Positions 50,527-59,440 of a DNA stretch of 64,000 nt are shown here, piece after piece. The stretch comes from Streptomyces sp. ISL-98. GTDB taxonomy: Bacteria; Actinomycetota; Actinomycetes; Streptomycetales; Streptomycetaceae. The stretch covers positions 1 to 64,000 of the forward strand of contig NZ_JAGGPB010000074.1 in the NCBI RefSeq assembly GCF_018614055.1, read 5' to 3'. A program made the translations under genes and the position numbers. How positions within the stretch are numbered: position 1 is the stretch's first letter; the number at the start of each line of letters is the position of its first letter. The notes beneath the pieces are model-generated. The model was given only the letters and a program-made list of their open reading frames with translations. It was not told the DNA's origin and ran no database searches.

Positions 50527-50912
50527 GCGGCGAATCTGTGGGCATTGACGAGCTCCTGGAACGGGTCCGCGAAGGCCTCGACCGCATCGGGCCGCAGGAG
50601 GCCTACGACGCGGCCGAGGCCGGAGCCCTGCTGGTGGACATCCGGTACGCCGCGCTGCGCGAGCGGGACGGGCTGATTCCGGGCGCGCTGGTCGTCGAGC
50701 GCAATGAGCTGGAGTGGCGCCTCGATCCGCAGGGCAGCCACCGGGCTCCGGAAGCCACCAGCCATGATCTGCAGGTCGTGGTGATCTGCAACGAGGGCTA
50801 CGCATCGAGCCTCGCGGCCGCGTCACTGCGGCAGTTGGGCCTGCACCGGGCGACGGACCTCGACGGCGGTTTCCAGGCCTGGCGCGCGGCGGGACTGCCG
50901 GTGGCTCCATAG
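50523..50912 (+). CDS. Rhodanese-like sulfurtransferase
   Basis: A 129-aa single-domain rhodanese. The N-terminal LVDIRYAALRERDGLIPGAL and the active-site loop VICNEGYASSLAA with Cys89 are intact. It would move sulfane sulfur, for example to cyanide or sulfite. It overlaps the cysteine dioxygenase gene by 4 bp, forming a cysteine-oxidation/sulfur-transfer pair. A perfect 17-bp terminator follows the stop. Confidence 0.92.
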   Translation: MSGESVGIDELLERVREGLDRIGPQEAYDAAEAGALLVDIRYAALRERDGLIPGALVVERNELEWRLDPQGSHRAPEATSHDLQVVVICNEGYASSLAAASLRQLGLHRATDLDGGFQAWRAAGLPVAP

Positions 50913-50917
50913 GAGAT

Positions 50918-50958
50918 GCGGTAAGGGGTGCCCTCCCTGAAAGGGCACCCCTTACCGC
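50918..50958. terminator. Bidirectional terminator
   Basis: GCGGTAAGGGGTGCCCT (50918-50934) pairs perfectly with 50942-50958 (17 bp, loop 7 nt). It ends both the rhodanese gene and the convergent permease gene. Confidence 0.93.
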
Positions 50959-50967
50959 CCTGCGTGG

Positions 50968-53565
50968 TCACTGCTTGGAAGTGGCCACGTCCACCGGGCG
51001 GGTCCTGAGCGCTGCCCGGCCGGGCAGCGCAGTCGCCACCAGGGCGAGCAGTCCGGCCCCGCCGACGACGGTGGCGTACACCAGAGGCCGCACAGCCGGT
51101 GCCGCGCTGCCCGTCATGCCGACACTGAACGCGGTGAGTACGGCGAGCGCGATACCGGTGCCGAGGACGGCCCCGATGAGCAGGACCGACAAGGCCTCGA
51201 TGCGCAGCATGCGCAGGACCTGACGGCGGGTGGCACCGGCCAGCCTGAGCATCGCGATTTCCCTGATGCGCTCGGAGACCGACATGGCGAGGGTGTTGAC
51301 GACGGCAATGGCGGTGAAGGCCAGGACGAGCCCCATGGCGAGGTAATTGACCTCGGCGTTGGTGCGTTGCTGCTCTTGCTGGAGCTCGTCGACACTCTCC
51401 GGGCTCAGGACAGAGACGCCCGGGAACTTCTGTACGGCTTTGGCGAGCTCCTTCTGTGCAGCCCCGAGGTCGGCGGTCTTGTCGGCGGCGACGAGTACGG
51501 CAGCCGCGAGGGGGCTGTCGACATGCCGGGCGACCAAGCCGTGGGGCAGGGTCAGGTCTCCGAATCCGAGACCTCGCGCGTACACGGCGGCGACGGTGAG
51601 GGTGGCAGGGGTGCCGTCGCCGAGCGTGAGTTCGAGCGTGCTGCCGGGCTTCAGTTTGAGCTGGTCGGCGGCGAGTTCGCTGACGGCGGCACTGCCGTTG
51701 CCGAAGTGGGCGAGCGAGCCGCTGGTGACGTCCGGGTCCCAGGTGCGGGTGAGGCCGGCGGGCGTGACGCCCTGGGCGGAGTACTTGTCCAGGCCGACTC
51801 GGACCGTGGTTCTGACGATCTCTGTGGCTGTCGTGACGCCGTCGGTCCGGCGGACCAGCTCGGTGGCGGCCGCCGGAACGCCCGGGCCCTGGGAGGTCAT
51901 CACCCAGGTGGCTCGGGTGCCCTCACGGCTCTGTGCGCGGGCAGCGTCGCCGAGCGTCGGCTGGACAAAGAGGACTGTGCAGGTCATGCCGATGAGGAGG
52001 GCGAGCGGGGTGACGGCCGCGGCCATCCGAGTGGCATTGCCGCGCACATTGGCAGTGGCGAGCCGGCCTCCCGAGCCGACCAGGCTGAGCGGTCCGGCGA
52101 GCAGTGCGCCTGCTGCCCGTACGAGCACGGGACCCAGCAGCGAGATCGCGACGGCCAGCACCACAACGGTCAGGAACGTCACGGGAGTCGACGCGGGTTC
52201 GGTGCGCAGCATGCTCAGGACCGCGACCAGGATGATGCCGCCGGCGAGCAGCGCGAGCCCGGCGAGAATGCGGGCCCAGGGGGTCCTGGTGCCGTCGACC
52301 ACGGCTTCGGCCATGGCTTCCGCCGGTCGGATGCGGCTGATCCGGCGGCCGGAGATCCGGGCGGCGGCCCAGGCACCGAGCAGCGTCGCGCCGACGGCGG
52401 CGAACGTCGGGAAGATGCTGACCGCGCGTTCCAGGGTCGCCGGGACCGCGCCCATCTCGACAAACCGGCCGTGCAGCCAGGCGCCGAGCGGCAGGCCTGC
52501 GAGCGATCCGACGATGCCGGCGGTCGCACCGACGAGGAGGGCCTCGCGGCCAAGCAGGCGGCGGATCTGGCGGGGTGTGGCCGCGATGGCACGGAGCAGG
52601 GCGAGTTCGCGGTGACGCTGCTGGATGGAGAGCGCGAAGGTGCCGACGACGACCAGGATGGCGACGAGGAGCGACGTACCGCCGATCGCGCCGCCCATGC
52701 TGACGAGCTTGATACGGGCTTCGGCGGCGTCGAGGAATTCCACGGGGCCGCGGTCGTCGCCGACGGAGACCTGGGCCTTCGTACCGGCGAGTGCTGTGGC
52801 GATTGCCTTCTTCAACTGGGTTGTGTCGGTGTCCTTTTCCGGTACAACACCGATGGTGGTGACCTGGCCCGGGCGGTCGGCCAGCCGCTCGGCTTCCTTG
52901 GTGGAGAAGAAGAGGGAAGTCTGGCGGAGCAGGTCGCCGCGGTCGGCGACGGAGTCCGGTGAGTGTTTGGGGGCCGCGATGCCGGTGATCCGGTACGTAC
53001 GGGGGGACTTGGTGGACTGGACGGTGAGCCGGTCGCCGGGCGCGAGGTGGGCGCGGGCGGCGAGTTCACGGTCGACAACGAGGTCGGCGGGGGCCTTGGG
53101 GGCATGGCCGCGGGTGAGGGTGAACGGGGTCAGGGCGGCGGAGGCCCAGGCGTGGCCGTAGTACGCCCTGTCGTCGGCGGCAGGAAGGAAACGGCCATCG
53201 GGGGCTACGGGGTAGGCGGGGAAGGTGAGTTCAGGCACGGCGGCACGTACGCCCGGGACGCTTCTGACGCGCTGGACGGTCTTCTCTGGCAGCCACGCCC
53301 GCTCGGCCATGGGCTTCGCTTTGCGCTTGGTCTTGGTCTTTCCGTTGCCTTTGTGCTTGACGGTGGTCTTGTGAACGTTCTGGTCCGCGGAGACGACGAG
53401 GGGGGTGGCGGCGTAGCGCTCGGTGGCGATCTTGCCTCGAAGGCCGCTTTCCAGGAGGGTGCCGCAGGCTGTGATGAGGGCCGCTGCGCACATCAGGGCA
53501 ACTAACGCTCCGAGGAATCCGCCCTTGCGGGCCCGGATGGTCTGCAGGGCATAGCTCAGCATCAT
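50968..53565 (-). CDS. ABC3-type (FtsX/MacB) permease
   Basis: A 865-aa membrane protein with one N-terminal segment (GGFLGALVALMCAAALITACG), a large extracytoplasmic domain, and two FtsX blocks. The first is near ALSIQQRHRELALLRAIAATPRQIRRLLGRE (written with the typical ELALLRAIAATPRQI core), and the second is near MSVSERIREIAMLRLAGATRRQVL. A Lys-rich patch (KGNGKTKTKRKAKP) lies at about residues 70-85. Start ATG 53563-53565 overlaps the stop of the upstream HTH gene. No ATPase gene is adjacent on either side, so its energy partner must be encoded elsewhere. Confidence 0.88.
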   Translation of the reverse strand: MMLSYALQTIRARKGGFLGALVALMCAAALITACGTLLESGLRGKIATERYAATPLVVSADQNVHKTTVKHKGNGKTKTKRKAKPMAERAWLPEKTVQRVRSVPGVRAAVPELTFPAYPVAPDGRFLPAADDRAYYGHAWASAALTPFTLTRGHAPKAPADLVVDRELAARAHLAPGDRLTVQSTKSPRTYRITGIAAPKHSPDSVADRGDLLRQTSLFFSTKEAERLADRPGQVTTIGVVPEKDTDTTQLKKAIATALAGTKAQVSVGDDRGPVEFLDAAEARIKLVSMGGAIGGTSLLVAILVVVGTFALSIQQRHRELALLRAIAATPRQIRRLLGREALLVGATAGIVGSLAGLPLGAWLHGRFVEMGAVPATLERAVSIFPTFAAVGATLLGAWAAARISGRRISRIRPAEAMAEAVVDGTRTPWARILAGLALLAGGIILVAVLSMLRTEPASTPVTFLTVVVLAVAISLLGPVLVRAAGALLAGPLSLVGSGGRLATANVRGNATRMAAAVTPLALLIGMTCTVLFVQPTLGDAARAQSREGTRATWVMTSQGPGVPAAATELVRRTDGVTTATEIVRTTVRVGLDKYSAQGVTPAGLTRTWDPDVTSGSLAHFGNGSAAVSELAADQLKLKPGSTLELTLGDGTPATLTVAAVYARGLGFGDLTLPHGLVARHVDSPLAAAVLVAADKTADLGAAQKELAKAVQKFPGVSVLSPESVDELQQEQQRTNAEVNYLAMGLVLAFTAIAVVNTLAMSVSERIREIAMLRLAGATRRQVLRMLRIEALSVLLIGAVLGTGIALAVLTAFSVGMTGSAAPAVRPLVYATVVGGAGLLALVATALPGRAALRTRPVDVATSKQ

Positions 53566-54143
53566 GACGCGTCCTCGGGTGCAGGGAAGGCGAGCAGGCG
53601 GGTGAGTACGGTGCGCGCCTCGGGCGGAGTCTCGGCGTCGGGGCGCTTGTAGCGGTTGAGGAGAGCGATGTACTCCTCGAAGAACTCCCGGAACTCGGGG
53701 AGCGTGAGCCGGATGGAGCCCCTCGAATAGGGGAAGCCGTCGGCCCACTCTCCGAGATCCGCGTCCGCGCTCTCCCGCTGGACCTGCTCGAAGAGTGCGA
53801 GGTCGGCGGCGTACGCATGGTGGTTGAACTCGTCCATGACGAGGCGCATTTCGGCGGTCTGGCGAGTGCGGCGGGGGAAGCGGCGGTCACCGGGGACGGC
53901 TCGCCACCACCGTTCGCGGCGGGCGCTTTCGCCCTCGGTCTCCTCGACGAACCCGTATCGGGCGAGCTCGCGGAGGTGGTAGCTGGTAGCGCCGGTGTTC
54001 AGTCCGAGGGCGCGGGCGAGGACCGCCGAGGTGGCAGGGCCGTAGAGGGAGAGGTGCTGGAATATCTGCTGGCGTCGCGGCTGTGCCAGCGCCTTGAGGG
54101 CGGCGATGTCCGCGATCTCGGTGCCGCCGGGTTCCTGTGCCAT
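53562..54143 (-). CDS. ArsR-like winged-helix transcriptional regulator
   Basis: A 193-aa protein with an N-terminal winged helix of the ArsR/HTH_20 type: ALKALAQPRRQQIFQHLSLYG, SAVLARALGLNTGATSYHLR and ELARYGFVEET. The C-terminal half (residues about 90-193) is an Arg/Glu-rich helical domain found in regulators next to efflux permeases. ATG 54141-54143; GTG 54147-54149 also possible; AGGAGAT upstream. It is translationally coupled to the permease gene. Two GTGCAC palindromes lie just upstream and may be its operator. Confidence 0.85.
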   Translation of the reverse strand: MAQEPGGTEIADIAALKALAQPRRQQIFQHLSLYGPATSAVLARALGLNTGATSYHLRELARYGFVEETEGESARRERWWRAVPGDRRFPRRTRQTAEMRLVMDEFNHHAYAADLALFEQVQRESADADLGEWADGFPYSRGSIRLTLPEFREFFEEYIALLNRYKRPDAETPPEARTVLTRLLAFPAPEDAS

Positions 54144-54159
54144 GCGCACACAATCTCCT

Positions 54160-54179
54160 GTGCACAAGGTGCTGTGCAC
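54160..54179. promoter_or_regulatory. Paired GTGCAC motifs upstream of the HTH gene
   Basis: TGTGCAC occurs twice in direct orientation within about 21 bp, with AAGGTGC between; GTGCAC is itself a palindrome. It lies 15-35 bp before the regulator's start. An operator role is a guess from position; coordinates are good to a base or two. Confidence 0.35.
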
Positions 54180-54201
54180 TGGAGCGGACCTGCGTCTTCG
54201 A

Positions 54202-54235
54202 CCGGGGGTTAGCCCCACCCTGGGCCGACCCCCGG
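54202..54235 (-). terminator. recA-recX operon terminator
   Basis: CCGGGGGT (54202-54209) pairs with ACCCCCGG (54228-54235), with an inner GCCC/GGGC stem, 17 bp after the recX stop on the minus strand. Confidence 0.75.
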
Positions 54236-54251
54236 CCAGTCGCCGCACGCG

Positions 54252-54848
54252 CTAGAGCGGGTCGTAGCCCAAGTCGTCCGTTTCCTCGCCCTCTTCCTCC
54301 AGGGCCCGTCTGACCACCCGCAGAGCCAGACCCTCGGGATAGCCCTTGCGGGCCAGCATGCTGGCCAGGCGGCGCACTCTGCGGTCGCGCTCCAGGCCGC
54401 GGGTGGAGCGCAGTTTGCGGGCTACGAGCTCCCGGGCTCTCTCTTCCTCCTGGTCGGAGTCGAGCTGCCCGACCGCATCGTCGATCAGGGCCGAGTCCAC
54501 GCCCTTGGTTCGCAATTCCCGCGCAAGCGCCCGCCGGGCCAGACCGCGGCCGTGGTGGCGGGACTCCACCCAGGCATCCGCGAAAGCCGCGTCGTTGATG
54601 AGCCCGACCTCTTCGAAGCGGGACAGCACTTCGTCCGACACGTCGTCCGGGATGCCCCGCTTCTGGAGGGCGTCCGCGAGCTGTTTGCGGGTGCGCGCGG
54701 TCCCGGTGAGCAGGCGCAGGCAGATCGCCCGCGCCTGCTCAGCCGGATCCTGAGGCGGCAACCCCTTCCCGGCCCTCGACGGGGCGGGGCTGCCGCTGTC
54801 CTCTGCGTCCGCGCTTTCGCTTCCCGGCCAGTCCGTTCTCCGGGTCAC
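54252..54848 (-). CDS. recX: Recombination regulator RecX
   Basis: A 198-aa helical-repeat protein that binds RecA and limits its filament. Family features are RAICLRLLTGTARTRKQLAD, the repeat ending LSRFEEVGLINDAAFADAW and VESRHHGRGLARRALARELR. The N-terminal 35 residues are variable. It begins 3 bp after the recA stop, so the two are cotranscribed, as in other actinobacteria. Confidence 0.95.
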   Translation of the reverse strand: MTRRTDWPGSESADAEDSGSPAPSRAGKGLPPQDPAEQARAICLRLLTGTARTRKQLADALQKRGIPDDVSDEVLSRFEEVGLINDAAFADAWVESRHHGRGLARRALARELRTKGVDSALIDDAVGQLDSDQEEERARELVARKLRSTRGLERDRRVRRLASMLARKGYPEGLALRVVRRALEEEGEETDDLGYDPL

Positions 54849-54851
54849 GAT

Positions 54852-55982
<1,131 letters not shown>

Positions 55983-56109
55983 GGGTTCCACCCGATTTGC
56001 TTGAGTCGATCGCTTCACGTCAATGACGCTAACCCCTGCCACTGACAATGCGTCCCGGCGTCCGTCTGGCCTGTGGAAAACCCTTGGGGTTTCAGGGCCG
56101 GAACCCCAT

Positions 56110-56124
56110 GAGAATGGATGTTCG
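56110..56124 (-). promoter_or_regulatory. LexA (SOS) box of recA
   Basis: On the minus strand CGAAC-ATCC-ATTCTC: the core GAAC-N4-ATTC (56112-56123) has one mismatch to GAAC-N4-GTTC and corresponds to the known Streptomyces recA SOS box. With the lexA box at 18003 it places both ends of the SOS switch in this window. Confidence 0.85.
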
Positions 56125-56188
56125 ATTTTGGTGTCAAGCGCACCACGCCCACCGGTCCAGGCCTCCCCTCCCGCCTATCCTTCGGGGC

Positions 56189-57352
56189 ATGGCCCTCCCC
56201 CAGCGCACCGTGACCTTCGCCGTCGGGGCCGGTGTCGCCCTGGTCACAGTCGTCGGAACCCTGGTCCGCGACCGGGACGCGTACGAGTCGCCCGGCCGGC
56301 TCCTGCTCGGCTGGGCACTCATCGCCGTCGGATGCTCCGCCCTCGTGTGGCGCCGCCGGTGGCCGGTACCCGTCGCGGTTGTCACCCTGCTGTGCTGCGC
56401 GGCGTACTTCCCGGTCAGCACCGTCGACCTGCCGGTGCTGCTCCTGGCCTACGCCTACGCCCTCTACACCGTCGCCGCCCAGGGGCATCTCGCCTCGGCC
56501 ATCACTCTGGCCGTCGTCACCATGCTGTCCACCGTCTACGTCGAGCAGGTGGTGACCTCCGGCGAGCGGCACGTGGACGACGCGGCGATCTTCCTGATGG
56601 CCGGCTGGTTCGTCGGCGTGATCGCGATCGGCCAGGCACACCGCACCCACCAGGCGTACCTCCGTGAGGTCGAGCAGCGGGTCCGTGCCGCCGAGCGCGA
56701 GAAGGACGTACGCGCACGCCAGTCGGCGACGGAGGAGCGGCTGCGCATCGCTCGCGAGCTGCACGACGTACTCGGGCACAACATCTCGCTGATCAACGTC
56801 CAGGCGGGCGCGGCCCTGCACCGCCATTCCAAGCGGCCGCGCGGCCCCGAGGAGCTGGTGCCCGCTCTGGAGGCGATCCGCGACAGCAGCAAGGACGCAC
56901 TGCGCGAACTGCGTGCCACCCTCGGCGTACTGCGCCAGGTCGACGGCGAGGACGGTGCCCCGGTCACCCCGACCGCGGGCATCGAGCGGCTCGACGAGCT
57001 CACGGCACGCGCGCGGGCGGCCGGACTCGACATCCGTACGACCGTAGAGGGCGCGGCACAGGAGCTGCCTCCGCAGGTCTCGCTCGCTGCCTACCGCATC
57101 GTGCAGGAGTCCCTGACGAACGTCGCCCGGCACGCACAGGCCCGCACGGCTGTCGTCACTGTGCGGTGTGACGGCGACAATGTCGTGGTGCGTATCGAGG
57201 ACGACGGCCGGGGCTCGGCGCCCGGCGCGGAGGGCAGCGGAATCAACGGAATGGCAGAGCGGGCACGGGCACTTGGGGGCGAGCTGACCGCCGTCGACAC
57301 CGGCAGCGGCTTCCGGGTCGAGGCCCGGATCCCGGTCGGAGGAGGCGCATGA
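56189..57352 (+). CDS. Two-component sensor kinase, NarL-system type
   Basis: A 387-aa kinase with four to five N-terminal membrane segments (residues about 10-150), a short coiled linker, HisKA_3 with the phosphoacceptor in RIARELHDVLGHNIS, and a HATPase domain (RIVQESLTNVARHA, IEDDGRG, INGMAERARALGG). There is no large external sensor, so the signal is probably sensed in the membrane. It is divergent from recA. Its stop overlaps the regulator start as ATGA. The start ATG 56189 has no clear ribosome site. Confidence 0.9.
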   Translation: MALPQRTVTFAVGAGVALVTVVGTLVRDRDAYESPGRLLLGWALIAVGCSALVWRRRWPVPVAVVTLLCCAAYFPVSTVDLPVLLLAYAYALYTVAAQGHLASAITLAVVTMLSTVYVEQVVTSGERHVDDAAIFLMAGWFVGVIAIGQAHRTHQAYLREVEQRVRAAEREKDVRARQSATEERLRIARELHDVLGHNISLINVQAGAALHRHSKRPRGPEELVPALEAIRDSSKDALRELRATLGVLRQVDGEDGAPVTPTAGIERLDELTARARAAGLDIRTTVEGAAQELPPQVSLAAYRIVQESLTNVARHAQARTAVVTVRCDGDNVVVRIEDDGRGSAPGAEGSGINGMAERARALGGELTAVDTGSGFRVEARIPVGGGA

Positions 57353-58014
57353 TCCGCGTAGTGCTGGCTGACGACCAGACGCTCGTACGGGCGGGATTCC
57401 GCTCCATCCTCGACGACGAGGACGACATCGAGGTGGTCGGCGAGGCGGCCAACGGCAACCAAGCCCTGGCGCTCGCCCGTGAACTGCGCCCGGACGTCGT
57501 GCTGATGGACATCCGTATGCCCGAACTCGACGGGCTGGAAGCGACCCGCCGTATCGTCTCGGATCCTTACTTCGAGGGCATACGGGTCGTCATCCTCACC
57601 ACCTTCGACGTGGACGACTACGTCTACGGCGCCCTGCGCGCCGGGGCATCCGGCTTCCTGGTCAAGGACACGGAGCCGATGGAACTGCTCCACGGTGTAC
57701 GGGTCGTGGCGCGCGGCGACGCGCTCATCGCCCCCGCCGTGACCCGCCGCCTCATCGCCGAGTTCGCGGGCCGCGCCAAGCAGCCCGACCCGAGCCCGCG
57801 CCTGAACGCCCTCACCGAGCGCGAGCGCGAGGTCATGGGCCTGGTCGGCGCCGGCCTGTCCAACGACGAGATCGCGCAGCGCCTGGTGCTGAGCCCGGCC
57901 ACTGCCAAGACCCACGTCAGCCGGATCATGACCAAGGTCAATGTGCGGGACCGGGCGCAGTTGGTGATCCTCGCGTACGAGAGCGGCATGATCACCCCGG
58001 GCTGGCTGGGCTGA
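57349..58014 (+). CDS. LuxR/NarL-family response regulator
   Basis: A 221-aa regulator: receiver with DD in VVLADDQTLVRAG, phosphoacceptor Asp54 in VVLMDIRMPELDG and Lys in FLVKDTEP; LuxR-type HTH at residues about 150-207 (LTEREREVMGLVGAGLSNDE and TAKTHVSRIMTKVNVRDR). It is coupled to the kinase gene. The next gene is cydA, 122 bp downstream, with long direct repeats in between that could be its targets. Confidence 0.92.
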   Translation: MIRVVLADDQTLVRAGFRSILDDEDDIEVVGEAANGNQALALARELRPDVVLMDIRMPELDGLEATRRIVSDPYFEGIRVVILTTFDVDDYVYGALRAGASGFLVKDTEPMELLHGVRVVARGDALIAPAVTRRLIAEFAGRAKQPDPSPRLNALTEREREVMGLVGAGLSNDEIAQRLVLSPATAKTHVSRIMTKVNVRDRAQLVILAYESGMITPGWLG

Positions 58015-58030
58015 CGGGCACCCCCTGACG

Positions 58031-58079
58031 CAACTCCTGGGGTACGCGGCCGGGTGGACCCACAACTCCTGGGGTACGC
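58031..58079. repeat. Two 17-bp direct repeats upstream of cydA
   Basis: CAACTCCTGGGGTACGC occurs at 58031-58047 and 58063-58079, identical, 32 bp start to start (about three helical turns). Each copy contains the near-palindrome ACTCC-T-GGGGT. Likely tandem regulator sites, perhaps for the response regulator encoded just upstream. Confidence 0.8.
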
Positions 58080-58102
58080 CCACTGTCCACGCCAGGCCGA
58101 CG

Positions 58103-58140
58103 CCACGCCTGTGACCGTGCCTTCAGAGTCACAGGCGTGG
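58103..58140 (+). promoter_or_regulatory. Perfect 13-bp inverted repeat covering the cydA start codon
   Basis: CCACGCCTGTGAC (58103-58115) and GTCACAGGCGTGG (58128-58140) are exact complements with a 12-nt spacer. The cydA GTG (58137-58139) is inside the right arm, so in RNA the start codon would be paired. A further CCACGCC at 58087-58093 could compete for the same GGCGTGG. It could equally be a DNA operator. Confidence 0.8.
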
Positions 58141-59420
58141 AACCAGAAACGCTCGATCTCGCGCGGTTGCAGTTCGCCCTCACCGCCGGCGGACACTTCC
58201 TCTTCGTCGCCCTGACGCTGGGGCTCGCCACGGTCGTCGCCGTCATCCAGACGCGCGCCGTCTTCTCCGGTGACCCCGTGCACGCCCGCATGGTGCGCTT
58301 CTGGGGCCAGCTGTACGTCATCAATTACGCCGTAGGGATCGTCACGGGCATCGTGATGGAGTTCCAGTTCGGCATGACGTGGAGCGGCCTCGGGCACTAC
58401 GCGGGCAACGTGTTCGGGGCCTCCCTGGCGATCGAGACAGTCGTTGCCTTCTTCGTCGAGTCGACCTTCCTCGGCCTGTGGATCTTCGGCTGGAACCACT
58501 TCGGCAAGGGGGTCCACCTCGCGCTGCTGTGGGTGGTGACGCTGACGGCGTACCTCTCGGCCTACTGGATCCTCGTCACCAACGGCTTCCTCAACCACCC
58601 TGTGGGTTACAGAGAGACCGCCGAAGGGCTGGTCATCAGCGACTCCTGGGCGCTGCTCACCAACCCGTCCACCCTGTTCGCCTTCCTCCACATAACGGGC
58701 GGCGCCCTCATCACAGCGGCGTTCTTCATGGCAGGGGTGAGTGCTTATCACCTCTTCCGGCGTACGCCCGATCACGAGCTGTTCCGCCGCTCCCTTCGGA
58801 TCGGTGTCTTCGTCGCCCTGCCGGCCGTTTTCTTCACCGCTGCGGTCGGTGGGGCGCAGTTTCCGATGCTGCGGGAGTACCAGCCCGCGAAACTGGCGGC
58901 GTTCCAGAGCGATCCCGCCGAAATGGCGCGGTTGCAGGCAGAGATGGCGGCGAAGTTCGGCCCCGGTGACTATCTGCCCTCCGAGGCGTGGACCAGGGCC
59001 GGTGCGCTCGTGATGCTGTCGGTCTTCGGCCTGATGTTCTTCATCGCGATCCTGGGCGTCGTCCTCGGCTCCATCAAGTGGACGGTGTACCGCCTCCGCC
59101 CCTGGCACGTACTGCTGATGGCCGTCGTCCCCCTGCCGTTCGTAGCGATGACCGCGGGCTGGGTCTTCCGGGAGGCAGGGCGCCAGCCGTGGGTGATATA
59201 CGGGCTGCTGAAAACGGAGGACGCGGGATCCGCCCTTTCCACCGGCCAGTTGCAGCTTTCGCTCGCCGTTTTCGGCACTCTCTTCGTGCTGCTGATCACC
59301 ATCAACTGGTGGCTGTTGCTGCGCACCGCACAGCGCGGCTCTTCCCACGTGGCCCTGGGGGCTGACGACCGTACGGACCACGGCCCGGCCGATCGCCCCC
59401 TCCCTGTCCACTCGTACTGA
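58137..59420 (+). CDS. cydA: Cytochrome bd-type quinol oxidase subunit I
   Basis: A 427-aa subunit carrying the haems of a quinol-oxygen oxidoreductase. Residues expected of the family are present: the haem ligand His20 in ARLQFALTAGGHFLF, two conserved Glu in SLAIETVVAFFVESTFLGLW, His in LFAFLHITGG and the quinol-site motif GWVFREAGRQPWVIYGLLKT. The Q-loop is short (CioA-like). GTG 58137 matches the family N-terminus but lies in a hairpin. The downstream gene is an unusually short subunit II; no cydCD assembly genes are nearby. Confidence 0.92.
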   Translation: MEPETLDLARLQFALTAGGHFLFVALTLGLATVVAVIQTRAVFSGDPVHARMVRFWGQLYVINYAVGIVTGIVMEFQFGMTWSGLGHYAGNVFGASLAIETVVAFFVESTFLGLWIFGWNHFGKGVHLALLWVVTLTAYLSAYWILVTNGFLNHPVGYRETAEGLVISDSWALLTNPSTLFAFLHITGGALITAAFFMAGVSAYHLFRRTPDHELFRRSLRIGVFVALPAVFFTAAVGGAQFPMLREYQPAKLAAFQSDPAEMARLQAEMAAKFGPGDYLPSEAWTRAGALVMLSVFGLMFFIAILGVVLGSIKWTVYRLRPWHVLLMAVVPLPFVAMTAGWVFREAGRQPWVIYGLLKTEDAGSALSTGQLQLSLAVFGTLFVLLITINWWLLLRTAQRGSSHVALGADDRTDHGPADRPLPVHSY

Positions 59421-59440
59421 AGAGATCCGGAGACGACGTC

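Noticed and set aside
58103..58140. Rex (NADH-sensing) or CRP operator upstream of cydA
   Set aside because: TGTGA and TCACA half-sites are present but separated by 14 bp, too far for the Rex or CRP spacing.
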